Below are positions 46,471 through 60,014 of a DNA stretch of 64,000 nucleotides, in pieces. The DNA lies in NCBI GenBank assembly GCA_022605425.2, contig CM061246.1, positions 1,168,501 to 1,232,500 on the forward strand, given 5' to 3'. The DNA is from Hamiltosporidium tvaerminnensis. Its lineage: Eukaryota; Microsporidia; Dubosqiidae. The position numbers were made by a program, and so were the translations under genes. The notes under the pieces are model-generated. The model searched no databases, was not told the origin of the DNA, and saw nothing but the letters and a program-made list of their open reading frames with translations. Positions within the stretch are counted from its first letter, which is position 1, and each line of letters starts with the position of its first letter.

Positions 46471-46989
46471 AAGAAAAAGCTCTTCTTACGCTTGTTTGTT
46501 GAGCAGTTACTTGCCGAAAAGCTTATAAGCTGTCCGACCAAGAACAGTTTCGGTCACACCCCTAATCATAGGATTATGTGGCAAAAACTGTTAAAGAAGA
46601 GAAAAAAGCTAGGTCTTTATAGGTACTTTTTCAGATGAAATAGTTTTTTTTGCCTCGGAAGCTTAAAAAAACTATTGACGATAGACGGAGAGTTGCTTTC
46701 GAAATGAAAACTGGCCGAGCTTTCCGAATGCCTAAGCTGACCTCAAACGAAAGTGTGAGGAAATGAAGCGTCTATATAAGCGGCAGCTGAGAATAAAGTG
46801 GGCACGAAAAGGTATTGCGGATGCAACAAACCGTTGCATGAGAGACGTGTGACAGTAGACCAGAAGGTCTGCTGGAATACCCGAAATCTCGGCTGCCAAT
46901 CGCACGGTTTGGATGAAAAAGGCCAAATTGCTTCGGATGAGCAGACAGTGTTGCAGGTCTGGTACACATCCATCGTTCCTTAGCAACAA

Positions 46990-47841
46990 TGAATCATGAG
47001 TTACAGAGCAAAGACACTCAATCCGAGTGTCTTATTGAGGATAACAACGCTCATTATAATGATTTGATTGCTTGGCAAGAGGTTATTTCAGCGCTGCACG
47101 AGTCAGCAAAAAAAAGCATGTGGTTTAGATGAGGTACCAGTAGAAGCGTACAAAGCTCTACTAATGGATTCTCATGGCGTAAGTCTGATGGCACAGCACA
47201 TTTTACATGTGCTGAATGAGGCCTGGACAAATAGAATACCTGACAGCTGGAGAGTGTCAGTCATAGTACCGGTACCGAATAAAGGTGATTTATGAAAGCC
47301 TGGAAACTACCGTGGAATTTGTCTGATAAACACTCTTCTTAAACTGCTGTGTAAGGTTGTGGAACGCCGAATGCGTTTGTATGTGAGAATAATAACCTCT
47401 TGTGCCGGGAACAAGCTGGTTTTCGTACTCGAGAGGAATGTGTTGCTCAGGTGGCAACTCTTTTAGAAATTCAAAGGAGAAGTTTATTCGAGGTAGAGAG
47501 ACTGTTTGCCTATTTATCGATTTCGAAAAGGCTTACGATAGAGTTCCTCATGATCAATCCTTTTGAAACCAAAAGAGCAAGGCTTTTCTGGAAAACTCCT
47601 AAGATTCCTTAAAGATCTGTACACTGATCTACAGGTTGGTGTCAAAGTAGGCGATAAAACAACAAGCCTATTCCCATATAATATCGGTCTTCGCCAAGGC
47701 TGTCCGCTATCACCTCTGTTATTCGATCTCTATATCGATGACATCTTTAGAGGTGTTAATGGTATAGTATGCGAGGGTCTTAATTATAGGGTTCCGGGTC
47801 TGTTGTTTGCCGATGACATGTCCTGTTCGTTGAATTTGTGA
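46990..47841 (+). pseudogene. Retrotransposon ORF2: reverse transcriptase
   Basis: RT motifs in order are CGLDEVPVEAYK, WRVSVIVPVPNKGD (followed by in-frame TGA at 47293-47295), KPGNYRGICLI, FIDFEKAYDRVPHD near 47515, LRQGCPLSPLLF and LLFADDM (FADD box at 47806-47817, both aspartates kept). Three or more frame changes are needed. The QGCPLSPLLF/FADD wording is usual for apurinic-endonuclease-type non-LTR elements. Confidence 0.85.
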
Positions 47842-47979
47842 CTGCCGTACAACTCAGTACGGATAAAGTGATGAGTTGGTGTGAGACCTGAGAGATGCGT
47901 ATTAATATAGATAAGTGTGGGTTGTTACTTCCCCCGGTTCTTACAGTTAACGTAATGATAGGTAAATCAGCAGTCCTGT

Positions 47980-49027
47980 TTGTCAAACCTAAAAATACTC
48001 AGGCATTGTGTTGGCCCGCACGTTTTCTCTAAAAGAATTGATTCTTGGGAGAAAAAAGGCTGTGTTTCCGGTCCGGAAAAATGCCATGCCATTCCTCGGC
48101 AGGTCAGAGTTCCGCTTTACTTTAAAGTTCTGATCATAAAGCATGCATTATACCAATCGTAATGCATGGGAGCGAATTGTGTGGAATGAGCAAGGTCAGA
48201 ATAGTAATTGTAGTTTGCGGCGTTACACGTTCTTTGGCAGCAGCTTTTGGATGTCGAGAGAATTTTGCCCAGCTGGCAGCTTTCAGAGAGTGTGACATCC
48301 AGCCTTTATATGAAAAGGCAGCTATGTCACGTGTAAGAGGCTTCTTGAAATGACAAGAAAGCAGAACGATCATACGGGACTTGCTAAATGGTAAGTTTAC
48401 AGCGAGAAAGAGAACGTGGGTTACTCAAACCCGAATCTGGATGAAAGCTTATACTGGAAGTCTTTTACCGGGTTTGAGTAACAAAAGTAGTGGCCTTCTA
48501 ATCAAAGAGGCTATTGTTAAAAGGCAAGGCCGAGCTGATAAGTCAGTTATAAGTGGCTTACGTAGGCTTTTTGGTCTTAATAGTGGGTATAAGTGGATCT
48601 ACGCAGAACTAAATAACAGGGTGTTAGCTAGCAGTATTAAGATGCTGCGTAATTTAGAATAGGACTGGTGAAATTTAGTCCGCAACTGGCAGCTTTAGGA
48701 AGATTACCGAATAGGTATAGGGAACGCTGTCCATGTTGCGAAAAACCAGTCCGAGAAACTTTGTGCCATCTAGTGTTCATGTGTAAGAAGTGGAAAGTAG
48801 AGCGATAGATGTTTACAGCTCAGGTTACGCGAAAAGTTGTAAAATGTTTGAAAACTTCTGATGCTGTAGGGAATTCAAGGCATCAAGATACTCTTGGAAG
48901 GGAAATGGCAAGCTGCCGCTGTTCTAAACAACTAATTGTCATACCTGACCTGAAGATCATCAATCGGTCAATATACCAAATAGAAAATAAGTATAAAATT
49001 GAAAGGTTTGATATCATTTATATCACA
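47980..49027 (+). pseudogene. Retrotransposon ORF2: C-terminal region with CCHC finger
   Basis: Short open pieces include 48381-48662. At about 48725-48800 a frame reads CPCCEKPVRETLCHLVFMCKKW, a Cys-x2-Cys...His-x4-Cys finger typical of the ORF2 C-terminus. The coding-like sequence ends at the TAA after ...DIIYIT (49027), followed by AT-rich DNA. Confidence 0.7.
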
Positions 49028-49040
49028 TAAAAATAATATT

Positions 49041-52000
49041 TTTATTCTATATTTAAAAACAAAAAAGAGGGGTATGCCATCATGAATAAAATTAATCAAG
49101 ACGATTATTCTACTTATAAAAACACTTCTTTACTCAATATCATTGGAACAGTGAGCAGGAAGACGATCTCCTTGTTGGAGATGTACTTCAAACTTAGCTG
49201 CCTTCCCGAAAATTACGGCAAAAGGCTAATATTTATTGTATCACAACAAAATGTTATTTATTTTTCAAACATTCCAAGGTCTTTCAAAATTAATTAAATT
49301 TTCTAAAATTTATAAAATATAGAAACAAATTAAAACAAAAGAAGAAGTTGCGAGAATTACATGAAGAAATTAATCGACGTTTAACCACAATAAAAGTATA
49401 AATGACAAAAATTACAAAACTTAACTAGCTTTTACTTTTACATTTTCTAGAAAAAATTTTTTTATTCGAAATATTCTTAGCAAGAATGCAATCTCTTTAA
49501 TCAGGACGTACTTCAAATTTAGCTTTCCATTATAAAAATAAAGTTTTATAATTTTATGTTTTGCAAATTTTACAGGATTGTATGGAAAAAATAAAAAATC
49601 CGGGACTTTCTAAAACATTTTTCGATTGAAAAAATACTTGGTACTTATAGATCATACACAGATTTTTTGTTTTGAAAAGAATAACAGATTTTAAGCATTA
49701 TAAAACAGAATTGAACATCCTTTGTTTTTAGAATTGTATCAATGAATTTAAGCAAAATATAGAAGCTTACAAATAATATGAATTATGAGTAAAGGAAAAT
49801 AAGACGAATTGTGAAATAAAAAAACGAGTGACTTAAACAGTACCTATAGAGGTTCGTTCCGAGGGTTTATCGACATCTTTAGGAATTAAAATACTTTGCC
49901 GAAGTCATTTATAGGTTAATATCGAGCTAATTTGAAAAAAAATTAATAGATAGATCCACACATGAGCAGTAAAGTAATATTCCATTCAGAGAAATCTAAG
50001 AAATCATTTGAGCAATACAACTCAGTTAACACCGAATGTGTCGCTAGACAGCTAGCTAAGTTTTCTGTGAAAAAGTAAATGTTTTAATCTCAAAACACCA
50101 TTCATTTTATACTGCTCCCTTTATTTTATATAATTACTAAAACTAAAATTTTATCTTTAAAAACGTATGGACTCGGTTAAAAAAATTATAAACATTTATA
50201 ATATAAAATAAAATCGAATAAATTTTTAGTTTCCGCGAATCTGTGCCTTTTAGTTGTATTTTTATAATATTTCTGTTGTTTCAAAATAAATGGAATAACT
50301 GTTTTTTATGGTATTCTTGGATGACAGGATTTGCGAAAAGTTCCAGTATTATACATAAAATAAAATATCTTAAGCCTGATGTCATACATTTCTATTGCAT
50401 TACATTTTTTTGTTCCATTATGTATAGCAGCTTATAATTTTATAATGCAAAAATATAATATTATAGGATTTTATAACATCTTTGTAATAAATAATTAGAA
50501 TTTTTTCTAAATAAACGTGCAAAGAACCGAAAAGCGCACTAGACAGAAAACACAATCGTTTGTATTATATAATTAACCAATTTTCTAGAAAAACCAGATG
50601 AAATAATGTTAAGGATGATTTTCAAATTTCTATAAAAGTCATTAAAATGATAACGGAACAGACTATGAGAATGGCTACATTGCTATCATAAGAAAATTGC
50701 TTTAATAAACAAAAACTAACGTGTAATGCACCCAGCGGCTGTAAAAGATTATGTAAATATATGTGGTAGGTGCGGAAATTTGCTCTTAAATAAATTTAAA
50801 GTACCAATTCGCATCCTATACATTTTTCTTATAATTATGAAAACGTTAGATTAAAGTGATTTTAACTCTATTACTAGAACTCTACGAAATTCTTTTGACT
50901 GATCTTGTCACGATGAAACATATATTTAATCGATTTTAATGCGTTGCATAACTTACTATGTTAATAGTAAAAAACATGCGAAAACAAACAGATTTAAATA
51001 AAGAGTATAAAAGAATAGGATAATCAAATTTAAATTTTTATCAGTTAAACATCTTATTTCTATAATTTCTTTATTTTTTCTTATTTTTTTACGTTAAGAT
51101 TTTAATTTTATAATTTTTTTTGTTCGTTAACATCTTATTTCTATAATTTTTTTACTTTTGATATAAAATTTCTATACTTCGCTAATCCGTTACCAGCCAA
51201 ATTTCCTAAAATACTCTTTACTGCCAAACAAACGCATTAATACATTCATTTCAAATTAATCTCATCTTAATTAGCACGCAGAAAATTTCTGCGTTTCTTT
51301 ACCATCAGTTAATGTTAAGCAAAATAAATGAGGCGGAATGACGGAGGAATGCATTTTCAAATACGACAGTAAATGACAAAATTATATGCAAAAATGTATT
51401 TTGCTCTAAAAAATAGACACTTGAAATATGTTTAACAATTTTAGGATCTCTCTCAAAAACTTTCATGTGTAGTAAAACAAAATTAACATTTCTGAAAGAT
51501 GATCTAATTACAACTGTATTGTAACAGCTGTTGTCTGTCTTCTTATTTTAATAAATATTATAACATTACCTTTCAGGTAAACGACATGTGTTAATGAAAA
51601 GTTTCAACACAGCGAATATCTTCAATTTACAAAGCAATAAACAATGGCTTAAGTACATATGTAGATCTATTAAGTTATAGAAAATTATATTTTAGCAAAA
51701 AAAACCATTGCTAAAAGGCTTGGAATGCTAACTTAGAGCTAACTCAAAGAACGATTTTAAATTTTAAATTTAAAATTCTGAATGTGATTAAAAGGTTATA
51801 AACGATCTCATCTTAAAAATTTCAACTTTTTTTGATGTTAATATTATCTCAGAAGTTTATCAAACAGCATAGTTGTAATAAATTTTTCAATTAATAATTA
51901 CAAACGAACGATGTTTTAGAAAACAAGAAAAATATTATAAAAGCTAAGCGTTTTATTTTAATGTTCTTTTAAAGAATTACTAAAAAAATGGCTTTATAAA

Positions 52001-55000
52001 GAAAAGCTAATATTTCGTATTAATTTCTGTGAATATTCAAATTATTTCAATAATTAGTAAATTAATAGATTTTAGTGCCAGTCTGAGATTTTAATTTATG
52101 AATCTACAATTTTTTTATTTTTATATTTCTACAGTAATTAAATGTGAGGTTTAAAACAGAAATTTTTATTTTTTATTTTCATGGATTGTTCAATATAATA
52201 AACGATTTTAAAAAGTCATTATTGTTCTATTGCAGAAATATTTTTATTAGAAGCTTTATTGATTCCTTGGGTTCTTTGCATCATATTCGAAATATTCTTT
52301 TTAATATAAATTTTATTTAATAATTATAACATGAATATAGACAACATTAGCGTTATTTTATTGTTATTTGTAACGAATTTAAGAATAATAGATTTTTCCT
52401 ATCTTACAACATTCAAGGAACTTAAATGATACCCGTGCTAATACTGGAGCATAATATATTTAGTTATGTTTGATTAAAAGAACTTTGAAGCTTTGGGATA
52501 TGTCTTTTATATTTTTCTTTCCTTTCTTTTAATACTATTATATTTCAAGTTTAGATAAAAATTAATCCTTGGATCGAGATGATATGAAATATTCTATTTA
52601 GAATCAATAAAGAATCATTATTTTATTTTTATAATGAAGATTCAATATCAAGTTTTGAAATCCCTTTATATTCTGTAACTAGTAATATCTTTAAAATAAT
52701 TATAACAAAATTTCGGTTATTTTCCTATATCTTCTCGAAGTTAGCTTATAAATATTCTTATCTTCTTTAAATTTCAAATGTAAATCAAAAAGAATTTGAT
52801 TAAAATATATAGATGAAAATGTTAAAACAATCAAAAAAAAATAACGAAATTTATTGAATATATGTAAAGGTTTGGGGTATATATTTTTTTAAAATAAAAT
52901 ATTCGTGAATTTTCATTGAATGGAACTCAGATTTGAAATTATAGACATATTTTAAAAATTAATATTACATGATCTGAGTAATGTATTTAATTAAATAGGT
53001 GCTCAAAAGTTTTTTTTAACAAACAAAATAAAAAAGTTAGAAGTAATACATTAGTTCTAGATTGCTGTTTAAAAATATATTTTTGTTTATATAATGAACA
53101 TAGACACGTTAACGTTTTATGGATATATAATTCAAGAAAAGTGATAACGGAAATCATCTTATAACATTTTTTTAAAAAATTCGAATTACTTTTTTTAAAA
53201 ATTATATATAAATCAAAAAAGCATAATTCCAAGCTAGAAATTGATTATTCCATGAAATTGGCTGTACTCCAAATGAAAATGAATAGCCATGACTCGCACT
53301 AAACCAAGATATCATGTACGAACTGTATAAAATGTTGACTGGATTTAAATGTTTTTCTTATATGTAATTTATTCGAATTCAGAAAAAGAAAGGGTATATT
53401 TGGAAGTGCTTTAATCTTATTCTGTGAGAAAAATGCCGATAGTATATGTATGATGATTCGTTTTATAATGTGTAATAAGCATCGGCGCATATATTTTTAA
53501 TTTTAATTTCTTGAGTTTTATTTGTAACTATAAAACGAATCTTTATAAATATCATATAGGTGTATCAATTAGAAAAAGGGTGGAGCAAGGATAAAGATTG
53601 CTTCTTTGACGAAACAAATTTCTAGAAAAATATTACAAAATTAAAGCGCTATTAATTTTTTTTCTTTTAAATTAACGAATTCATTTTTTAAAAAAGGTTT
53701 AAAACTAGTCTTTTCACTCCATCATTTCAATCAAAAAGCTATTTATACCCAATCTAATTAACAACGCGTCGAAAAATATAAATTAACCATAAATTAAAAT
53801 AGTTACATGTATGGTTCGCCGGGAAGCCAATGAGCCATAAAAACATGTTATTTTTTTGTTTCCACATAAATTAGTTAAAAAATCTAGCTTTTTTCGTGTA
53901 GAAGAATGCTTCAAATAAATAATAAAATATATTTAAGCAATAAAACAAACTACGAAAAATCTTAAAAACTAGTCTATCGTGAATATATCTGGTAAAACAA
54001 CTTTCTAAAACTTAAAATATTTTATGCGAAGTTCCAATGACCCGTAACTACCTTAAAGTTGCTAGTTTTGTCCATGTTTGCAATACTACAAATATGAATA
54101 AAAAATATTATATCGATCATCAATTAAAAAAATATCGGAGATTTGCACCTATTTCTCTGTATCTACTGAGAAAAATCATGTGGTTTTAAAATTGTTCACG
54201 GTGTTTTAGGCAAGTTTGAAAGCACAAGATGCATGTTTGGAAAGATTGCCAATACCACACCCAATTTAGTTTCATTCATAATAAAAAAACATTTGCATAT
54301 GAAAAACCAATGATAATGTATAAAATGTGGTCTGGTATCATAAATACGGTTAGTAGTTGTATTTTTATTCTGCAAAGAAAAATAAATGGCCTTGAAACCG
54401 AAGCTTTTTAGAGCATTATCTATAAAAATAATCAAATACTTACCGACTGCATTAGAATATTGTAATTGTGTAAATTTTCTTTTAAAAAAGAATTTTATAG
54501 CTTCAATATTATTTGAAATCCATATTAATAATATTTAATAGGAAAAGCTGAAAATCTCCTTCAAAACTGTAAAAGTCAAAGCATAAGAATATAAATTGAA
54601 AAGGCTTCATGGTTTATTTAGTAAAAAAAACTCTATTTTAATAAATTTCGTGTATTATGAAAATGAAGAGCGTATTCTCCCTATGATATTCAAATATATC
54701 TTCTATTATGTGCAAGAAAATTTAAAAGAGAACATTAATATATTTTTAAACACTTCAAAAAAAATAACGGGAAGAAATTCCAACATACAAATTTTTTTCA
54801 ATTATTTTTTTACAAAGAATGAGCTTTTATCAGAATTTCTTTGAATTTTAAAAAGCAATCAAATCTTTCTTTCGAATTCAAAGATTTACCAACTGATTTT
54901 TTAGTTTTTAAAATCTCGTTATTTACTTAAAAGACATTTCTGTGGTTATATGCTACTCTATTTCTGGAAATACGCAGAGTAGGTATGGTTTTTTAGAGAA

Positions 55001-58000
55001 AAATTTGTATTCCATAAATATAGTTATTGTTCATAGCTAATCTTTCTAATGAAACATCTAAAAACCAAAACATAATCGAGAAGGCAGATAAAAAAATAAT
55101 AGAAGCATCAAAATATCTAGTAAAAACCAGACACCTATTTGCGATATCAAAGTAACACAGAGTATTTTAAAAAAAGTATCTGGAAATCGCATGAGTAGTT
55201 TATTTAGTTCTTTCTTTTGATACTTGAAATTGATAGAATATCTCTTTTTTCATCTATATTCTGTCTTAATGATTCTGACATCTGGCTTGTACTTCTAGTT
55301 TAGAATTTAATTGTAGATTTATTAATAATAACTGGGATTAAATCTAGAAAAGAAATTTAATATGAAAGATGCTACGCGTAAAAAGATTCGAGATAAAAAA
55401 GAGGCAAAAATAAAAGAAATAGACAAAGATTACATAAAACGAAGTTGTTAAAGGTATTTAAACCAGATTAAAACCTATAATATAATTTGTTAAAGATATT
55501 TAAACCAGACTAAATCCTACAAATAAGTTGAATAAATATTCTTAGTATAACCATATATGTGATAGAACACGCTATCGTGATATAAAACTCTTATTTAGTC
55601 TTTTAAAAAAAATTTGTCATTTATTTTTACATTATAATGACTGTGAGAAAATAAAATACAAATAATGAAGTAGCACACATTCGAAAAAAATATTTTCTAA
55701 GCCGAAAAATGTTCTAACAAATGGTCTAATTAAACCCGAACATATTTTTGGTTAACAATATATGCAATTACTCTAATATAATAAAACAAGAACTCTACTA
55801 GTAAGTTTATAAATAATCTATTTAAGAAAATCCAAATTGATCTTAATCGTTGACTTTTGAAATTTAATTTCTATGAACTCTGCTTTAAATATGTAGTAAT
55901 AGATAGTTTAATAAATCATATATATTTTAACGATTTTAAAGTGTTTGAACATATAGATAAATTAATATTTTAATCATTATTTTTTCAGTTAAATCTGCGG
56001 ACAACTTTCTAAACAAAATTTTTTATGCATTGTAGTATTCTACTACATAATTATAAATTATCGGAATTCTTTTCTGAAATATGAAATTATATTTTATTAA
56101 AAGTATATTGGTTGAAGAAAGGAAAACAAAGAATTTAAATGCTAAATTAAGCAAACCTTCCATTAATAAAAACAACTCTTTATCTACACGGGTTAAAAAA
56201 CCCTTTACTTCGAATGGTAGAGCTGCTTCTATCAAAGATATCTTTTATCTGGGTGCCTCGAGAGAGGTTACGAAAGGCATATTTACTAAATTTTAATACG
56301 CATTGATTGTAGCATAAAATTTCATAAAATGGTTCGAGGCTAAAAAGCAAAAATATTTGATAAAAATAAAAAAAGAACAGGGAAATATATGTACCCAAAT
56401 GTATGTCTTATAACCAATTTATGGCCTGTTAATCGTGTCGAAATTTATAATATTTGCCAGTTTAAAACAATTGAGAATTTTTAAAGAAGGGTGTGTATAG
56501 TATTCTGAAAAAATATATATTTGGACTTATAAGATAAGAAAAACATTTATTCTAAAATTTCTCCATCAAAATATAAGATTTGAAAAATTTTGAAGTAATG
56601 TTTTTTAAAAAATGAATTTTAAAAAAACATTAAGAATAATGTTAAAGTAATCTTGTAGATGAATAGGGCCTCTTCTTTTCTATTTGTGTTGTATATACCT
56701 TTTTGAGGCGCATTAGAAAAAAATATACAATGTTGAGAATACATATAAATATAAATTCAATCAATAAATAATTTTTTGCTCATCGGTGAAGAAAACTCTT
56801 TGACGCAAAAAAACTGGCTATTATAACTATAGAAATTGCCGTTTTATGTAAGAATAAGCGTAAAACTTACAAGGCGAAATCAACTACAAATAAAATGTGT
56901 TGTGAAAATATTGTTACTTTTTTAGTGTATTATGACCGCAAAAACTCGGAAATGTGCAAAGATGCCAACAGAATTAATTCTTTTGTTTATTTATGAATCC
57001 GAATGCAAAGTTATGCAAATAGTTGGAACAAATTCTATGCACATTTATCAAAGAAGCTATTTTCTTTAATTGATGAACCTTTAATGTGGTTAATTAAATA
57101 TCCAATTAAATTACTCTAAATATGACTGGATGTTCATTAAGCTTAGTTCATGCATTTGTGTATATGCGATAAATAAAATGTGAATCGGATTGAGAGGAAA
57201 TTGCTCTACATTTCCTTTGTTTGAACCTGCAAAATAAACTCTTAGTGCTAATTTTTGGAGCTAACATACAATTCTGCTATGCCAGATCCTTCATTACGAA
57301 ATATATCAATGTTCCAAAATATCGCAGTATAAAAAATAGAATCTGCCAGGAATCCACGTAAACTAAACGAAAAGCGTTATTCAGGTTTATCAAAACTATA
57401 GGAGGAGATAAAAATAAAAATCAAATAAGTCCGTGCAACGCGATTCATATAATAAACAATAAAATAGAAACTTCATTTAAAGTTTAATTGCTAGGAAAAA
57501 GCGATCGTTAAGTTGGTTCATTCAATCATATAATGATAAGAAATAAATAAGACATTTGTTTGCTAAACAGTCTTCTAGTATTGGTGGGGAAAATGTAGTT
57601 ATGGTAGAAAAAAAGGTATTATCATTAAAAAACCATATTTGCTAAGATTTAACACAAAAAACGTCTATTTTTGTACTTAATTTGTTTGCTCTAAACATCT
57701 TGTATTTCTAAACGAATATAAATGAATTTTTAAAACTAATGCATTACCTCTGCTTTTAAAAATTATTGAAAATACTAAAACAAAAACCTAAGTTTTGGAA
57801 AACTAAGAGAGGTGTAGAATTCGAAATAAACCAAAGGATGTTTTTTTAAAATGCGAGAAACTGCGCATACTTAGACTCCCCGAAGCTGCAATTTAATTTC
57901 TTCGGAGATGATCGCTTCAGTTTTTAACTTCAAAAATTCAAAAAGCCAAGACCTTTTCTAAAGAGTCACATTTTTACTTGATGTAGTACCGAAATAATTT

Positions 58001-60014
58001 TATGTATTTTTTTGGCAAGTTATTGTGTCAAAAACCATAAAGTATATAGAAAGAAGATTATAAAACAAAATGACAAGAAGAATTCATATGATCGATGATC
58101 GAAAAAAAAATCTTTAAAAATTTAACTATGGTTTGAAAAAATGTATATGGCTGTGTACAACCAAACTTATATGATACTTAAAAACTAGCATGTCTGAAAC
58201 GCCGGAATTAGCCAACAATATACGGGAAAAATATGCATTAATCAAAAAAATCGTAGAATAAAAGGATGCTCAGATAACGAAAAAGCAATTTCCGCTTCTT
58301 ACGAGCTGTATGATAGAATCGCTGGATATTTACAGCGAAAATTTTAAAGTTTAAGATAAATATCTAGATAAAGATGGTGGTTAAGATGATGTAGGCTTAC
58401 TATCGAATACTAAAACGAAGCCAGATTTTTTGTAAACTAAGTTTTTGGTTTATATTTTTTTTCTATTTTCGACTTTTTGATATTCAATATTTTAATAAAG
58501 CAGCTAGAAAATGTTTAAACAAAATCATTCAAACTTAACACTTACATATTTGTTTAAATACGACTACTGCTTGTATATTTTACAACGTAACATGATGTAT
58601 AAAATTTTGATTTTTTATTTCCTAATTTTATGCATCTATTTCCGTTAGTTTATATTACAAAGAAATTTTAAATAAAATCATACTCATTCATTTTTATTTT
58701 GTGATTACTTGCATTTTTTCGGCAGTAATATCTTATTTTACTTAATTCTAGTGAAAGAGTAGAAATTGTTATGAGAAAAACCAATATTTTAAATTCATTT
58801 TTAAGAATTTTTGACCTAAATCATTTTACTATAAGGATATTTCTTAGTTATTTAAAAATGCTTCTTGTATTTTACCTTTTATTTGTTTATAATCTATATG
58901 ATAAATCTTTAATTCTATAAAACAAACATTAAATAAATTATATAACCAGTAGAATGTTGCTATTGAATTCTAGAATCTACGAAAAAATAATCATCGCTTT
59001 ATTTTTTTATGAAAATCGCTATAAATTAAAACCATTTAGGTTTAAAAATTGTCTATTTAAAACCATCCCAACAAATATAGCGTTTAATAATAGCTTTGAT
59101 CTCATAAAAACCATTTAAAGAATTTAACAACATATCTTCCTTATATGCCATATAGAAAACAAAGTTACAAAATATTGAAGGAATTTTTTATAGTTTTGGA
59201 AGCCTTATATGAATTTAAAGAGAAGGATGATTTTAAAAGCAATCCGGTTTAACTTTTTGAATCTTATAAGAGTAGCTTATATTTTTATATGCTTCAAATT
59301 ACAGAATTTCGAAATCTATGTAATTGCCACCTCAATTATATACATATTATATGCGCGTAATAATGCTAAATAAATGTTACTGCTTGCTTTGTTTTGATAG
59401 GATTTTTTAAATACCTCTCTCTGTCTTTTTAAATTAGAAGAACGAGAAAATTCTGGTTCGAAGAAAATGTTTACATATATAAAAAAAAAGAAATAAAAGA
59501 GGTTCAAGATGTTCTAAAACCGTTCTGTGTTAATTCGAACTTGTAATGCATAATTTTAAGCTGATAAAATCGGTTCGTAGCATATTTTTGGCATTGTTTC
59601 GGATAAAATTATTCTATCATACACCTCTTTTATAACTGCACACAATTTGCCAACAAAATGCGCATATAATGTCTATATTTAGTTATTAAAGAACTATATA
59701 GTAGATTTTATCATTTAAAACTTTGATATAAGCTAAGCGAAGCATTAACAAAAAATACAAGTAGTGTAAAAAATTATCTCAATTCCTAGATAAGTATTAA
59801 ATTATACTACTCTAATAAATAAAAGATTGTTTTATTGGGTCAAAGGCCTGAAATTCTCTCAATATGAATTAAATATTTAGATTTTTGCTTGATTAAAGAG
59901 TTATATAAAATCAGGAGGTATCATTACATGTTAATTCAGCAATTCCGATTAAGATAATAAAAGAGTTCTGCAGCCGAATACTACTGCTGTCTAATAAGGT
60001 TGTCAACATGTTTA
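49041..60014. other. 11 kb AT-rich desert in the loop
   Basis: No gene could be supported. ATG frames at 49082-49297 (71 aa), 54229-54411 (60 aa) and 56081-56296 (71 aa; contains STRVKKPFTSNGRAASIKD, the least AT-biased piece) and a TTG-opened frame at 54596-54844 show no known motif. Small direct repeats occur, including a 42 bp pair at 55446-55529 and a similar ~30 bp pair near 51045 and 51128. Confidence 0.5.
55446..55529. repeat. 42 bp tandem duplication
   Basis: Two adjacent imperfect copies of TGTTAAAGRTATTTAAACCA followed by GAYTAAA. Noncoding. Confidence 0.6.

Larger units (their letters stand above)
43680..49040 (+). mobile_element. Non-LTR retrotransposon with apurinic-type endonuclease (two ORFs), broken
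   Basis: About 5.3 kb of clearly higher G+C than its surroundings. In order it holds ORF1 (coiled-coil and basic protein), apurinic-like endonuclease, reverse transcriptase and C-terminal CCHC finger. Both ORFs carry frameshifts and stops, so this copy is inactive. Ends are set by the composition change; no TSD was found. The architecture differs from the restriction-like-endonuclease element at 9.6-13.4 kb, so two unrelated retrotransposon lineages share the window. It is located inside the loop of the inverted repeat. Confidence 0.85.

Noticed and set aside
54196-54435. Overlapping frames on both strands resembling a transposase piece
   Set aside because: No catalytic motif or zinc finger could be identified; the resemblance was only compositional.
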